The position numbers were made by a program, and so were the translations under genes. Under the pieces are notes generated by a model that did no database searches, was not told the origin of the DNA, and was given only the letters and a program-made list of their open reading frames with translations. A stretch of 41,342 bases of DNA from Phoronis australis (taxonomy: Eukaryota; Phoronida; Phoronidae), in NCBI GenBank assembly GCA_002633005.1, contig NMRA01000631.1, positions 128,256 through 169,597 of the forward strand, given 5' to 3'. Below are positions 1 through 11,091 of the stretch, piece by piece. The stretch's first letter is position 1; each line of letters begins with the position of its first letter.

Positions 1-334
1 TAGAAAGAAGGGCATTAAGGATGTGTGTATTCAATAAAGCATTTTAAAGCAAATCAATAATACCATGAAAGTAAAAATTGCTGTTTTACAAAAATTGATA
101 AACAGTTTTTTTAAAGTTTGTCTACCGTAATCGTTCGGGTTAACGCCCTGGGCGGTTAAATTGGCGAACCCAAAAAATCGGGGGTGGGCGGTTAACCAGA
201 CATGGGCGCTTAAACGTGAAATTTCAAGAAATCGGGGGGGNTCTCACACATTAAATATTCCCCATTTCTACTGTGCTGTAAAAAAACCTAACTTTTAGCC
301 ATGTCTTACTAATAGTGATCATTATACATTGCAG
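1..334. other. intron of BCKDHA with repeat and assembly join
   Basis: No coding exon is recognisable here. Bases 1-124 are repeated at 658-788; the second copy carries about ten extra bases near its start. Bases 121-235 are GC-richer and contain three diverged copies of a GGGCGGTTAA-like motif. The N at 241 marks a scaffold join. A 3' splice site (AG at 333-334) closes the stretch. Both copies of the repeat flank the N-containing region and the exon at 335-479, so a duplicated contig end is as likely as a real repeat. Confidence 0.6.
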
Positions 335-3300
335 CCAGCGGAGCAGCTTTTGCATACAAACGTGCCCAGAACGGGCTTTGTGTGATCTGTTATTTTGGTG
401 ACGGTGCTGCCTCGGAGGGCGACGCCCACGCTGCATTCAACTTTGCTGCCACGCTCGACTGTCCCATCATCTTTTTCTGGTAAATTGCCTGTCCATGTGT
501 TTCCTGTTGTCTGTTGGCCCATTGCTTCCTGTTAATTGTTGTGTGATGTTTCACTCTGTTTTAACTTATTTTAACAAGATGAAAATAAAATTTGATATTA
601 AAAGTTAGAATTATATTTAATTAAGTTGACTATTTTAAGTTTTGGCTTGATTTTGAGTAGAAAGAAGCGCAGAAGTTCATAACGTTCAGGATGTGTGTAT
701 CCAATAAAGCGTTTTAAAGCAAATTGATAATACCATGAAAGTAAAAATTGCTGTTTTACAAAAATTGATAAACAGTTAAAGTTTGTCTAAACTAGGATGT
801 GATGACTGCATGTGTATTTCAGTCGAAACAACGGTTATGCCATCTCCACGCCAACAAGGGAACAGTATAGAGGGGATGGTATTGGTGAGTAACACTCAAT
901 TGCTGTATGGTGTTTAAGTTGCAGGGATGTAGCAAGACGTCTTGACTGGTATGAAACCACCCCTTGGTCTGAGTGTTGGGTTACTGTACTCATCCTGATT
1001 TATGCTAAAGGTTTTCAAATTGAGAAATACAAGAATTTGAAGTGTGGATTAAGTGGGGTCCCCAAAGAACATGGGTATTTATTTGAAGTTGTTTGGTTTT
1101 TTTTGCAGCATTAGCTGAGTGTGAGTGTTAACGAGTTTGATACTTTTCTCTTTACATATACCATGGACACGGTACTGAGACTGAATAGATCAAATGTTGT
1201 GTATTTTTGATCATGAAAATTCTCAAATTTTGTTGAATCTGGATTTTGCAGAAGCTAGTTCTTTACACTTTCACTTTGTGCCTTGTGTGACTTTAATGCT
1301 CCATGCACATTGTATTTGTGGTGTAGGAGTCCATTAACCAACCTGACATTATACTGTATATTTTGCTGGAATTCAAATACAAGCCAGAAATTAGTTACCT
1401 TTAATTTATACCTGCTGTTCCTCTCATTTCCAAATGAACGTCCTCTATTGGATATTCTTGTGGAAAAGCAGCTTTGTTATAAAAAATGTGAATTTCTACT
1501 GGAACTTGTTTTTCCCAAATATGTTTTAGACGATAGAGTTTATCTTCATAGTCATTTGATTCCCACTGTCCACAACCACACCATTTTATTAACTTTGATT
1601 GCTATATTCAGAGGTCTATGCAATGAATTGTTGAATTCACCATATGGTGCCCTGCCCCCTGATGACATGTCATCATTGCTATCTCCTGGAGAACGTGGCT
1701 ATGGAATGCCAGTGTCACCATGATTTATAGAATTACGCACACCAGATCCTTTCAGTGTTGCCCAGTGTTCAGTACCATCATATTAAATGTTGGTAAGTTT
1801 TAGAGGACCTTGCAGTAGAATGTTGAATTTGCCATATGGCTTGTTTTCGTGTTTTTACCATGTCATTTTGTTTACATTGTTAGCTTCTAGAGGGCCCGGC
1901 TATGGAATGCCAAGTATACGGGTGGATGGTAATGATGTCTTTGCTGTTTACAACGTTACCAAGAAGGCAAGAGAAATTGCAGTTAATCAGAATAGACCAG
2001 TTCTTATTGAAGCGATGACGTACAGGTAAGTTATAATTCCTGTAACTTTAACAAGGTCTTGCGCATACCTGCTTTTGTCAAGTAAAAATCATTATCATCG
2101 ATATTATGAAATTGTATGTGTCCAGTATTTAAGCAAGAGCCTTCCCAATTCTAGATCTGTGGACAATACAGAAGTTTTTGTGGAATTACATAAATGTTTT
2201 GTTCTTGAAAGTTATTGTGGTTATTACAAGCTTATGAAATGTCTTTGTATTCAACTGATATTTTAATACTATTAAAATGAAAACTTACAGTAGTCCAAAA
2301 ATGAAAATCAATCCAATTTTATTGTTGTGGCTTCAGGCTTGGGCACCATAGTACATCTGATGACAGCACTGCCTATAGGTCAACGGATGAAGTGAGCTAC
2401 TGGGACAAGGAAGACCATCCGATTGGTCGCCTAAGGAAATACATGATCAAGAATGACTACTGGAGTGAGGAGGAAGACAAGGAGTGGGATACAGAGTGTA
2501 GGAAGCAGGTTAGTATAATTGTATTTTATCCCATATGTGTTGAATCTGTCGAGGGAAATACAGCGCCATGTAATAAAGTTTTCCGTATTCACCTCCCGCA
2601 CTACTTCAACAGTGACCTCCGACATGGAAAGTTCAAAAGGTAGGTCAATGTCGACTCAACGTTGTTAGCCGGTTCGATCACCAAATTTTCGGAAAATAGT
2701 TTAAAGTAATACAATTATAGCAGTGTAAATAACACTCAACATACTATCAGGTCTCAATCGTAACATTTGGAACAGGACTGTTAATTATATGACAGTTCTG
2801 TTTCAATTTTCATTTGCTAAATATTTTATCGTCTGCAACTCGGGCGACGATTTCTCGATAACTACTATATCAAATGTTGTTATTTAACTATTTTCAGGAG
2901 ATGTTACAAGTTCAATGAAAAGTTACCCTTGTTTTCATTTTTGTTATCTCTTTTCAAGTAATAAATCATCACTTTTAAAACAGTTTCTTTTACTAGTGAA
3001 AACTTGCAGCCTAACGCACAAGTACATACATGTAGGATGTGATATGTCACGTGAACAGTCTGAGTGAAATATTTAAAACATCTGCAGAAAAAAATGAAAG
3101 AAACTTAGGAATTCGAAGCGTATGGGATAAATACAAAACATACTTCCATTGGCGTACATTATTCCGCGTATCGACCAAGACCGAGGGTCGAGGTCGATAC
3201 GCGGAATAATGTCGAGTGAGATTTTACTTCATGAACGCCACTCTCTGTATGTTTTGTGTATTTACAGCACTTGCTTTTATAACACTAGTCTCAACTTGTT

Positions 3301-3811
3301 CCAAACTCAGATGAGAAAATGGGTGGTAAAAATCTGGCAGTTTGTTATTACTTGATAATTTGTTCAACAAATAAAATGACAAACCTACTTGTTGAGCCTG
3401 ATCACTCATTAACGAATTGTCAGTTGTGTTGAAGCTCAGATAGTAAATTGCATCTGGTGACAGTGAGGAAGAGGCAGAGACCAATTCCATGTCTTATAGT
3501 GGTCTAAATTGTAAGTTATTTTTTGATAAAAGATGGGTTCATAACAGCAGATTATTACATTTGCATGTATTTTGACAGAAGGGCAGCTTTAAGTGAGAAA
3601 CAGAATGGATTAGGCTATAATTTATTTCTTCCAGGTGATTACAGCATTCAGTAATGCTGAGAAAGTCAAGAAACCACACCCTGGCGAAGTTCTATTGGAT
3701 GTCTACAAAGACTCAACTCCTCAACTTGAAAAACAGTACGAGGACTTGAGAACCCACTTGGACCAATACAAAGAACACTATCCCATGGAGAACTTTGAGA
3801 AAATGAAGTGA
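335..3811 (+). CDS. BCKDHA: branched-chain 2-oxo acid dehydrogenase E1 subunit alpha, C-terminal exons (partial)
   Basis: Thiamine-diphosphate-dependent E1-alpha subunit of the mitochondrial complex that decarboxylates the 2-oxo acids of Leu, Ile and Val. Five exons are visible: 335-479, 823-884, 1884-2025, 2337-2508 and 3635-3811 (stop TGA). All junctions are AG/GT and the codon phases match across every intron, giving about 230 residues with no frame break. Exon 1 carries the ThDP pyrophosphate motif [11 protein letters not shown] followed by CPIIFF; exon 2 reads [11 protein letters not shown]; exon 3 has [20 protein letters not shown]. Exon 4 has [18 protein letters not shown], matching the phosphorylation loop whose serines BCKDK modifies in mammals. 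Exon 5 is the short helical C-terminus. The presequence and N-terminal half lie upstream of the window. Confidence 0.95.
1611..1723 (+). pseudogene. decayed duplicate of a BCKDHA exon start inside its intron
   Basis: Within the intron before the exon at 1884, bases about 1611-1723 align with about 1801-1915. They share a GTTGAATT..CCATATGG stretch, then CATGTCAT, then a coding-like end reading [10 protein letters not shown] followed by TGA. The genuine exon start reads [13 protein letters not shown]. The copy has a stop where the real exon continues, and its splice acceptor is not preserved. I read it as a partial tandem duplication of the intron 3' end plus exon start that has since decayed. 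A cryptic exon is possible but would truncate the protein. Confidence 0.6.
3131..3261. repeat. foldback (MITE-like) element in last BCKDHA intron
   Basis: A perfect 20-bp inverted repeat lies at 3157-3176 and 3192-3211 with a 15-nt spacer. The outer flanks also match in inverted orientation: ATACAAAACATAC at 3131-3143 against GTATGTTTTGTGTAT at 3247-3261, with GGCGT/ACGCC between. The two arms differ by an insertion in the right half. This is the structure of a non-autonomous foldback DNA element; no transposase is present. Confidence 0.65.
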
Positions 3812-4704
3812 CGCTCAACTGGGTGTGTATAGTACTGGATGGATGATCAAATCTTAATGCAGTACAAGACAGATCCAAAACCATAGTAAAGATTCTCCAA
3901 TGCTGGACAAGAATTTTCTTTATCTCAAAGGCTCGCAGTGTTGTTTCAAACACTCGTAATTTCACCAGAATTATTTGATTTTAGCTGCATAATGCGGATC
4001 ATGCTGACGATTCATATTAAAGTAAAACTTATTTTTGTTCTGTATTTCCTCTTTGCAGTCACACTGTGTCCTTAACTCCATATTTTTTGTTTATTGTAAA
4101 TCAAATTATTGAAACTGCTAATTAATCTTTGATTCTTTTTTCAAATTTATCACTGATTGAAATCCTATACGAGAGATTATTGGCAAATGAATTTTTCAAC
4201 ATTAACGTAATATAGACTTTCTGTTCCTGAGAACTAGTTGTTTGAGACTAATCAAGATTTCATCCATTAATTTTTGAAAGTTGTCACCAAGTTACTTTTA
4301 GTTTGTGCGAGCTGATCAAAGAATGTCATTGTGTGAAAGAGCCGTTATAGTAGTTATTCAGAGCTTCTTGTTCGCAATTGTTCCCTCTCATAACAGCCAG
4401 TGCTGCTTACAACAAAAATGATGAGTTAGGATTGTTCTCTGCGACATAACTCTTCGTACAGAATAGCATTACAAGCGCGTTAACTTTCAGATAAATGTCC
4501 TCATCATTCGTGACCATGACAGATGGCTACTGTTCTAGTGAAGTTCACTTCTGCTCTGCCATCACTACAGGAGAATTCCCAGTCATTTTGATCAATTTGC
4601 TTTGGTGTGTTCTGTTTTCTTTTGTTGTGATCATGGCTGATGTTCTAGAACAGCAAGTTGTAAAGGTTGCTCTCAAAAACAATATACACTATTTATTAAA
4701 ATTA
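3812..4704 (+). other. BCKDHA 3' UTR and downstream intergenic sequence
   Basis: Non-coding and AT-rich. An ATTAAA hexamer at 4016-4021, about 205 bases after the stop, is a candidate polyadenylation signal. A 70-codon open frame at 4495-4707 has no recognisable similarity and a composition like its surroundings, so I do not call it a gene. Confidence 0.45.
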
Positions 4705-5651
4705 TAGTTGGCTTAGTTTACGCCCATGCTCATGTGTACACCACTTCATTGTGAAGATTGTTGATAAATGTAAGGCCTGAAATATTTTTGTTATGCCATT
4801 CAGTATTGTTTTGTTTTATTTTGGGTTTATTATGAGACTCTTGGTTTATAACTTTGTTATGTTGTGTTAATAGTGCTTGAATATGTTAATTGCTGCCAGA
4901 CAAATTGTTCTTCATTTGGTGAAGGCACGAGATAACCAATTGAGGTCTCACAATTGATGGGGGGTCTATTTGGAAGCTTGTACAGCTTAAACTTTAGGAG
5001 GGCTCCTCTATACTGGATGGCTCCTCTATGCTGGGGGGCTCCTCTATACTGGAGGGCTCCTCTATGTAGCTGAAGCAAGATTTTTTGGTGAAATTTCAGG
5101 TGAATGAGTGGCCAGTTGGTGGATTTAAAATGTTGGAATCTGATTTGTAAAAAGTGACTTAAGACTTGAGCCAAAATNTAGTTGGCTTAGTTTACGCCCA
5201 TGCTCATGTGTACAGAACTTCATTGTGAAGATTGTTGATAAATGTAAGGCCTGAAATATTTTTGTTATGCCATTCAGTATTGTTTTGTTTTATTTTGGGT
5301 TTATTATGAGACTCTTGGTTTATAACTTTGTAATGTTGTGTTAATAGTGCTTGAATATGTTAATTGCTGCCAGACAAATTGTTCTTCATTTGGTGAAGGC
5401 ACGAGATAACCAATTGAGGTCTCACAATTGATGGGGGGTCTATTTGGAAGCTTGTACAGCTTAAACTTTAGGAGGGCTCCTCTATACTGGATGGCTCCTC
5501 TATGCTGGGGGGCTCCTCTATACTGGAGGGCTCCTCTATGTAGCTGAAGCAAGATTTTTTGGTGAAATTTCAGGTGAATGAGTGGCCAGTTGGTGGATTT
5601 AAAATGTTGGAATCTGATTTGTAAAAAGTGACTTAAGACTTGAGCCAAAAT
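4705..5651. repeat. 473-bp segment present twice, separated by a single N
   Basis: Bases 4705-5177 and 5179-5651 are nearly identical (offset 474), with only a few differences, for example near 4740/5214 and in the run before GTTGTG. The single N at 5178 sits exactly between them. This is what an assembler leaves when two overlapping contig ends are scaffolded but not merged, so a single genomic copy is the simplest reading. A true tandem duplication is not excluded. Confidence 0.85.
5001..5072. repeat. 18-bp minisatellite, four units
   Basis: Four consecutive 18-bp units start GGCTCCTCTAT and end in variable TACTGGAT, GCTGGGG, TACTGGAG and GTAG forms. The same array recurs at 5475-5546 in the second copy of the 473-bp segment. 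On the minus strand it is translated in an open frame as RGAL/RGAP repeats, which explains that frame without a gene. Confidence 0.8.
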
Positions 5652-7709
5652 TTCGTCTTATGGTTCACACAACTATTTCTGAAAATAATCAAATTTTACT
5701 TGCCAATGACAAAAAGTGTAGTCTCTGAAATTGATAGATAACTGCTAGATATTGAAGTAATTACTAAACATTAGTTCTATACTGTGATGTGCTTATAATT
5801 ACATGGCTAAAGCTTATCCCACAACTGTGAAGTGCAAGTGTGAGACCAAATAGTCTTAAGTCTTTCACTTAAAAGTCACTCTCATGAAACAGATCCAGAC
5901 CCCCAGTTATGATTTCTATTTTTGCTTGCTTCAGGGCCCACATTATTGATCAAGCTTTAGGCTGCCCAAAGTGTAATTCGCAAGTGCTCACAACTTTTTT
6001 CTAATGACAAAGAAACTTCCATAAGATACAAGTACCAGTCAGTTCAAATCAACTCCATAGGTTCACACTCAAGAGTTGCAGACCTGCTGAAGGGGGTATT
6101 ACAACTTTGCTGGAGGTTGGTTGAAATTTTGCTCGAGATTGGACAAATTGATCAAATTTTGCTTGAGGTTCCTGGCGATATCTTCACTAACTATCAAACT
6201 TTATATATTCTAAAATATAAGACTTAACTAGTCATATTACATTTAAAAAACCCTTTTATAAGCGTAGAAAACTAGGTTTTTGAAAACTTACGACCAAAAA
6301 ATTCATTTTGCATGAGATAGCTTAAGGCTTGTGTGAGTGCGTTAGGCAGTGGCCAAATGCGTGAGACTCGCGCGAGATGCGTGAGACTTGGCAGGCTTGG
6401 AGTTGGTTTACACTAAATCTGTAGCAATGTCTGGTTGGTTATACCGGAATATGCAAGGAAGAACCGGATAATTTACTGTAATGTTATATTGAATAAAAAA
6501 ATACTGCAATGTTCAAGGTAGACAATCTTCCTTGCGAATTGCAAGGGCATTCTCATTATCAGGGTTGTTTTCTCATTAGTACAGTGTTCCCCAAGAGCTG
6601 CAATCCTGTTCTTACAAAAATCTTTTCTCGTTAGCTGTATATGTTGCTGGTTGAGTACTGACAGATTTTAATATATTGTTCTACACGTGTACTGTCAAGC
6701 ACCTGCAGCTGGCGCCACCTGTCAATTGTGTATAGGACTGTTGGTGTTTGATGAGTTTATAAGAGAAAGAAAGACTGTGTACTCTGTTGTGGACATTTTC
6801 AGGTTTGTGAAGGGCAGCTAATGAGCGGATATTAAATGATATGAATAAAAATATACAAAATCATTTGATATGTTCATGATCTCAAGTTAATACAGGCAAA
6901 GTACTAATTGAATGCACTGTTCATGAGCACAAAAAGATCACAAAGAAAAAGAGGTCAAGTATAAATGTGTTCACTGGCTCAATCAACATCAAAAGATAAC
7001 ACTCTCTTTGCAACAAACTATTACTATTTGTTTTTCACCAAAAATAAAGTGGAAGATGCAGCAATTTCCCTTACGGCAAAATTATAGGCACAACTTTAAT
7101 TTGGTGCAGATGAGCAAAGCACAATAAATGCATTTCGCAATTTTCACTTATATTAGACAGTTAACATAATTTCATTTTGCTTCCATATTTAAAAAATAGA
7201 ATACACCTCCAATACCACACAGAAGAAATTCCAAAAAATATGAATTTCTGAAAATGTTAACAATTTTGAAATTTGAAATAAAAAATGTTTTCTGTTGATG
7301 GAACAGGAAGACATCCATTGAAGTTCATTTAAAACACCTTCAAAGATTTGAAAAAATCATCCTGTTACATAACAAGTGCAAACGTAGAGCTGTGTGAACT
7401 TTTCAAATCACTTAAACTATCATTCATTAGGCTCACACAGAATTGATCAAGCACCACAAACTCGGGGATTGAAATCAGCACTTTCACAGGTTAGGTTCTT
7501 ACTACACTATCGATTTCAGCTGTTTTCCGTAAAGGAAAATAGTCGGCATGCCATCAGTTCCACTCATTCAGTATTGGGTTGGGATATAAAAATGGGCTGT
7601 CAGAAGGCACCAGTGAACAACAGGGGTAATATCTGTAAACACATCTCATGTTTAGGAAGAGGAAAGATTACTTTTAAAAAAATAGACCAACAAAACCTGG
7701 TCACATGAC
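5652..7709. other. intergenic sequence between BCKDHA and the APMAP-like gene
   Basis: No exon is recognised. The stretch near 6357-6390 repeats a GCGTGAGAC motif. The right part (roughly 7000-7709) should hold the 3' UTR of the minus-strand APMAP-like gene, which ends at 7710. Open frames here are short and without similarity that I recognise. Confidence 0.4.
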
Positions 7710-10277
7710 CTAGCCAAACTTCCTTTCTTCTTGCTTCAAGTTCAATGTTGACAGATGCGAATTAACGTAAGATCCAATGTAGATAGTTCCATCTTTTTCC
7801 TCTACTTCACTGGCAGCCTTTACCACCTTTCCCGTTGGATCTTGTAAACTCTGCACAATCCGTCCTTCCTTATCCAGTTCAACAATTAACCCTTCCTTGC
7901 TCAAGAACAATTTCTTTAAAGCCTCTTGACTAACCACCTGTGAAAGTGTCAAGGAATGAGTCTTGTTATTCATTAGATTGTAAAAACGAAACAGATGGAG
8001 CCATTAACAACAATGAACTTGAATTAAAGAAATTTAACCTTTCAAAGGAGACAGTGAGATTGGGTAAAATACATGTTATGAATACAATGCCCTTCATCAG
8101 TGGCAATACCAGTGAAGCAGGTTACAGACCAATGCAAAGGTGACTGGTACACATTGCCTCATATGTGTCTACCACAAATATAAAGGGTAGATGACATCCC
8201 CAATGAGAGAATTTTATTCTATAAATACAATGCACAAATAATTTACATCTCACTAGTTATTCATTAACTGATTAACAAATGCGGCAAGGAGTTGACTGTC
8301 ATGGAATTATATCGGTTACGTTTACGTAGGACTTTATTGACTGACAAGTCTGCTTATTTAGTCAAATACCAATGAAACTATAGACTTTAACTCAATAAAA
8401 GTAATTATTTTCTGAAAGTAGGAGGCCTATAGAGTTTGATTTGGGGCTTTTTATCTATTAGCGAACAATTGGGTCATGCGACCATGTCTTAAGTAAAAAT
8501 TAGTAAAAAGTATAACATGGACAGCAAGACCACAGTATTAACAACATGAACAAAATTTTGTTTAAGGTGAAATCTCAAAAACCTTGTTACAGTTTTCAAA
8601 ATTACCAATTCATTTTCATCAACTTTTAATTTTCTGTCACTTAAAATCATAAAATGGAATTCCGTTAATTTATAAAATAAAAATACGAAATGCAATTTTA
8701 TGTTTGCTTAAATGGATTTCTATTTTTGAATGGAAAACCAGGTTTACGACAGCCCACAATACTACCTTTGCCACTAGTTTCCGAAGCCATGGCCTTGAAG
8801 CAGTAAAGTCAAACATGGAAAATTTATCAGCTTTCCGCGTGGTTGCCATGGCTACCCAATAAGTTCCACGTCCTGACCGGCGAATGTTATCAGGTAAACC
8901 CGGCAGATTATTGGCAAAAATATCCACTTGACCTTTCTTGTCCCCCTTCAGCCATAACCTAAACAACAAACATGATTCATAAGCAGATGTTAGTTTCTAA
9001 AATTTATAGTCATTAAAACCAATAAAATAATTAGGTAACATTTTCTATTTGGAAATTTTGCAATTTCTCTTGTCTGCTACATTGTGTGCTTAATAGTAGG
9101 GATAGGATGAAATAAATATTTAGAAATTCAGTTTCATTTTTTAGGAAGAATTCTTTTTTACAAATTAACCCATTTTTTTTCTCAAATATAAAATTGTTAT
9201 AAAATTGCAACTAATCAATGATACTGTGCTGTTTATTGGTTCAATAATAATAATACTAAAAGATACAAAAAGTCGTTGAGTTTGTTACGACACCAGATGG
9301 CAAAAATTGGAGCTTAGAATTTAATCAAAAAGTGCCTTAAATTGGAATATCAATTTCAAAATCGGTCGCTCCTGCATCGAGACTAGATTACAATTCAATT
9401 TAATGAAGCATCCTAATCCATTAGATGAAGAATTACAGTAATATAAGATGTTGCAGTAAAATGATATCGTTCTTCTCAGCAGTGTGGGTCCCTTTGAAAC
9501 TTTGAAATGGGAATAAACAGAACATGACTGTATAAAAATTGACACCAAGCATAATATTAGTAGTAGAAAAACAATAGCTGTTTGAGAAATATACTTTAAC
9601 TTTAGTTTAATGCACAACATTTTGCACGTCCCATTCATTAGGCAAATCTAGACAAGGGAGCATGCACTGTGTACCCCAGAGAATCCAGCGGCATATCAAA
9701 GACTTCATGGCACCATCACAGATTGAAGTGGTCTACGGTAGTCACTATTCATGGGCGTGGCTGAACGTGCTGGATGAGATATGTTGTCGTAAACCAACAC
9801 GCTTGTTTAGGGTTTGAGTTTCAAAGTCAAAAAATGAACAACAAGTTAGGCATCAACATGACTATTTTTAAAATTAAAAAGTAAATAGTAGCAATATGAG
9901 AATTTTTAAAAACGATGCATTATAAGTGAAAATAACGAATAGATTGTCTTCAGCATCGCTGCTAAGCCACGAGCATTAATTTGTGAATCGATTACGATGG
10001 GTTAGTCACAGTCTGGCTTAGGTTCTCTTAGGTGTTGGGGTTAAAGCAAAACCAAAAATATTATCTCATCTCAATTCCATATGTCTACAAGTTCCAAATC
10101 TCTACTCATAAATGTCAAGACAATTAACAAAAATTACAATACCTCTGTATTCTTGCTAAAAGTGTTTCAGCCACAAGTATGTAATCTTCTTTATAAGACA
10201 AGACCACACCATTGGCAAAATTGAGATTAGAAAGCAGCACTTTCACTTCTTCAGTTTCCGGGTTGATTTCAAGTAGC
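7710..10277 (-). CDS. APMAP: adipocyte plasma membrane-associated protein-like, C-terminal exons (partial)
   Basis: Strictosidine-synthase-like six-bladed beta-propeller protein; vertebrate APMAP is a type II membrane protein with arylesterase activity. Three exons are visible on the minus strand: 10143-10277, 8766-8958 and 7710-7937 (stop TAG at 7712-7710). Their phases join correctly: AG|G across the first intron, phase 0 across the second. The first exon gives EVKVLLSNLNFANGV and ILVAETLLARI, the family's conserved propeller strands. The second gives DIFANNLPGLPDNIR, GTYWVAMAT and SRPWLRK. The third gives SQDPTGKVV, SEVEEKDGTIYIGSY and the terminal strand. This corresponds to roughly the last 170 residues of a family usually near 400. 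The anchor, first blades and start codon were not found; the copia element begins about 490 bases upstream of the first visible exon. Confidence 0.9.
7938..8765 (-). other. intron of the APMAP-like gene
   Basis: GT (complement of 8764-8765) to AG (complement of 7938-7939). AT-rich, with no repeat or RNA gene that I can recognise. Confidence 0.7.
8959..10142 (-). other. intron of the APMAP-like gene
   Basis: Bounded by GT (complement of 10141-10142) and AG (complement of 8959-8960). A 9321-9638 minus-strand open frame has no similarity I recognise. Nothing else is supported. Confidence 0.7.
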
Positions 10278-10770
10278 CTGAAACAGTCAATGCAGCCAAG
10301 AGAAAATCAAGTTGATCATAACTTGTTTTCTAAAATATTATAAAAGTTAGGCTGTCTGTGGTGTCCATCTAATTCTTACATTTCACTCTCCATTTTACCA
10401 CACTTAAGTGGGTCAATATCCAGGAGCAATACATTGATCGAGACTAAAAGTCAGGTGTGAGTGTCAAGTCGAGTATGAGTGTTTATTAGACTTTTCACAA
10501 ATTCAAAGTGTGTGCTTGTATCCACATGACTGTTTCAATCAAAATCCTGACAACTCATATTCAGTGGACATTTCAGGCCTTGCAAGATGAAATCAATTAA
10601 AAACAGTCACCAAATATGAGGCAAAATGTACTGTTTGTTTGTCACACAAATCGTGATTTATCGTTGAGTGTTGACTTCAGACAAGGGGTTTCCAAATACA
10701 AATACTAAACGTACCCACATACTTTTGTCTGGTATCATGGGTGACTCGACACACACCAACTATCTACCAT
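10278..10770. other. sequence between last visible APMAP-like exon and copia LTR
   Basis: Presumed intron upstream of the 10143-10277 exon. I searched both strands by eye for the preceding propeller exon and did not find it. The base before 10771 is the outer edge of the copia 5' LTR. Confidence 0.45.
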
Positions 10771-11091
10771 TGTTAGAGTATGATCTCATATCCCAGTGAG
10801 TGCATGTGTAGGAGTAGTTCAGAGAATTAACCATTATGTAATACACCCCCAACATGAGGAATTGTAGTAAACATGTTTGTTCAGTATATCCTGTTATGAT
10901 TCATGTATGTCACTATATAAGTGTATGATCGCATGGATTGTAACAGACTCAGTAGTATCAGCAGAAGAGTATGTAATAAAACTATTATCCTCCTTCAGAC
11001 TAGTATTATCCTTGGACCGCGTTCTCGCACTGTGTCGCGCATTCAACGTTCCTAACCGAACAGAATGCCTTTCGCTGCTAGCACATCAACA
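10771..11091 (+). repeat. copia 5' LTR (321 bp)
   Basis: Starts TGTTAG and ends ATCAACA, giving TGTT...AACA termini. It matches the 3' LTR at 16850-17169 with only a handful of differences. It contains a TATATAA box at 10914-10920 and an AATAAA hexamer at 10975-10980, so transcription start and polyadenylation probably fall in this LTR. Confidence 0.92.

Noticed and set aside
1283-1723. 146-codon plus-strand open frame
   Set aside because: It lies wholly in a BCKDHA intron, is AT-rich, has no family features, and its end is the decayed exon copy.
5001-5072. CRISPR-like array
   Set aside because: Units are contiguous 18-bp tandem repeats without spacers, in eukaryotic DNA.
4857-5648. Two nearly identical minus-strand open frames with RGAL/RGAP repeats
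   Set aside because: They translate the 18-bp minisatellite and the duplicated 473-bp block; no other coding sign.
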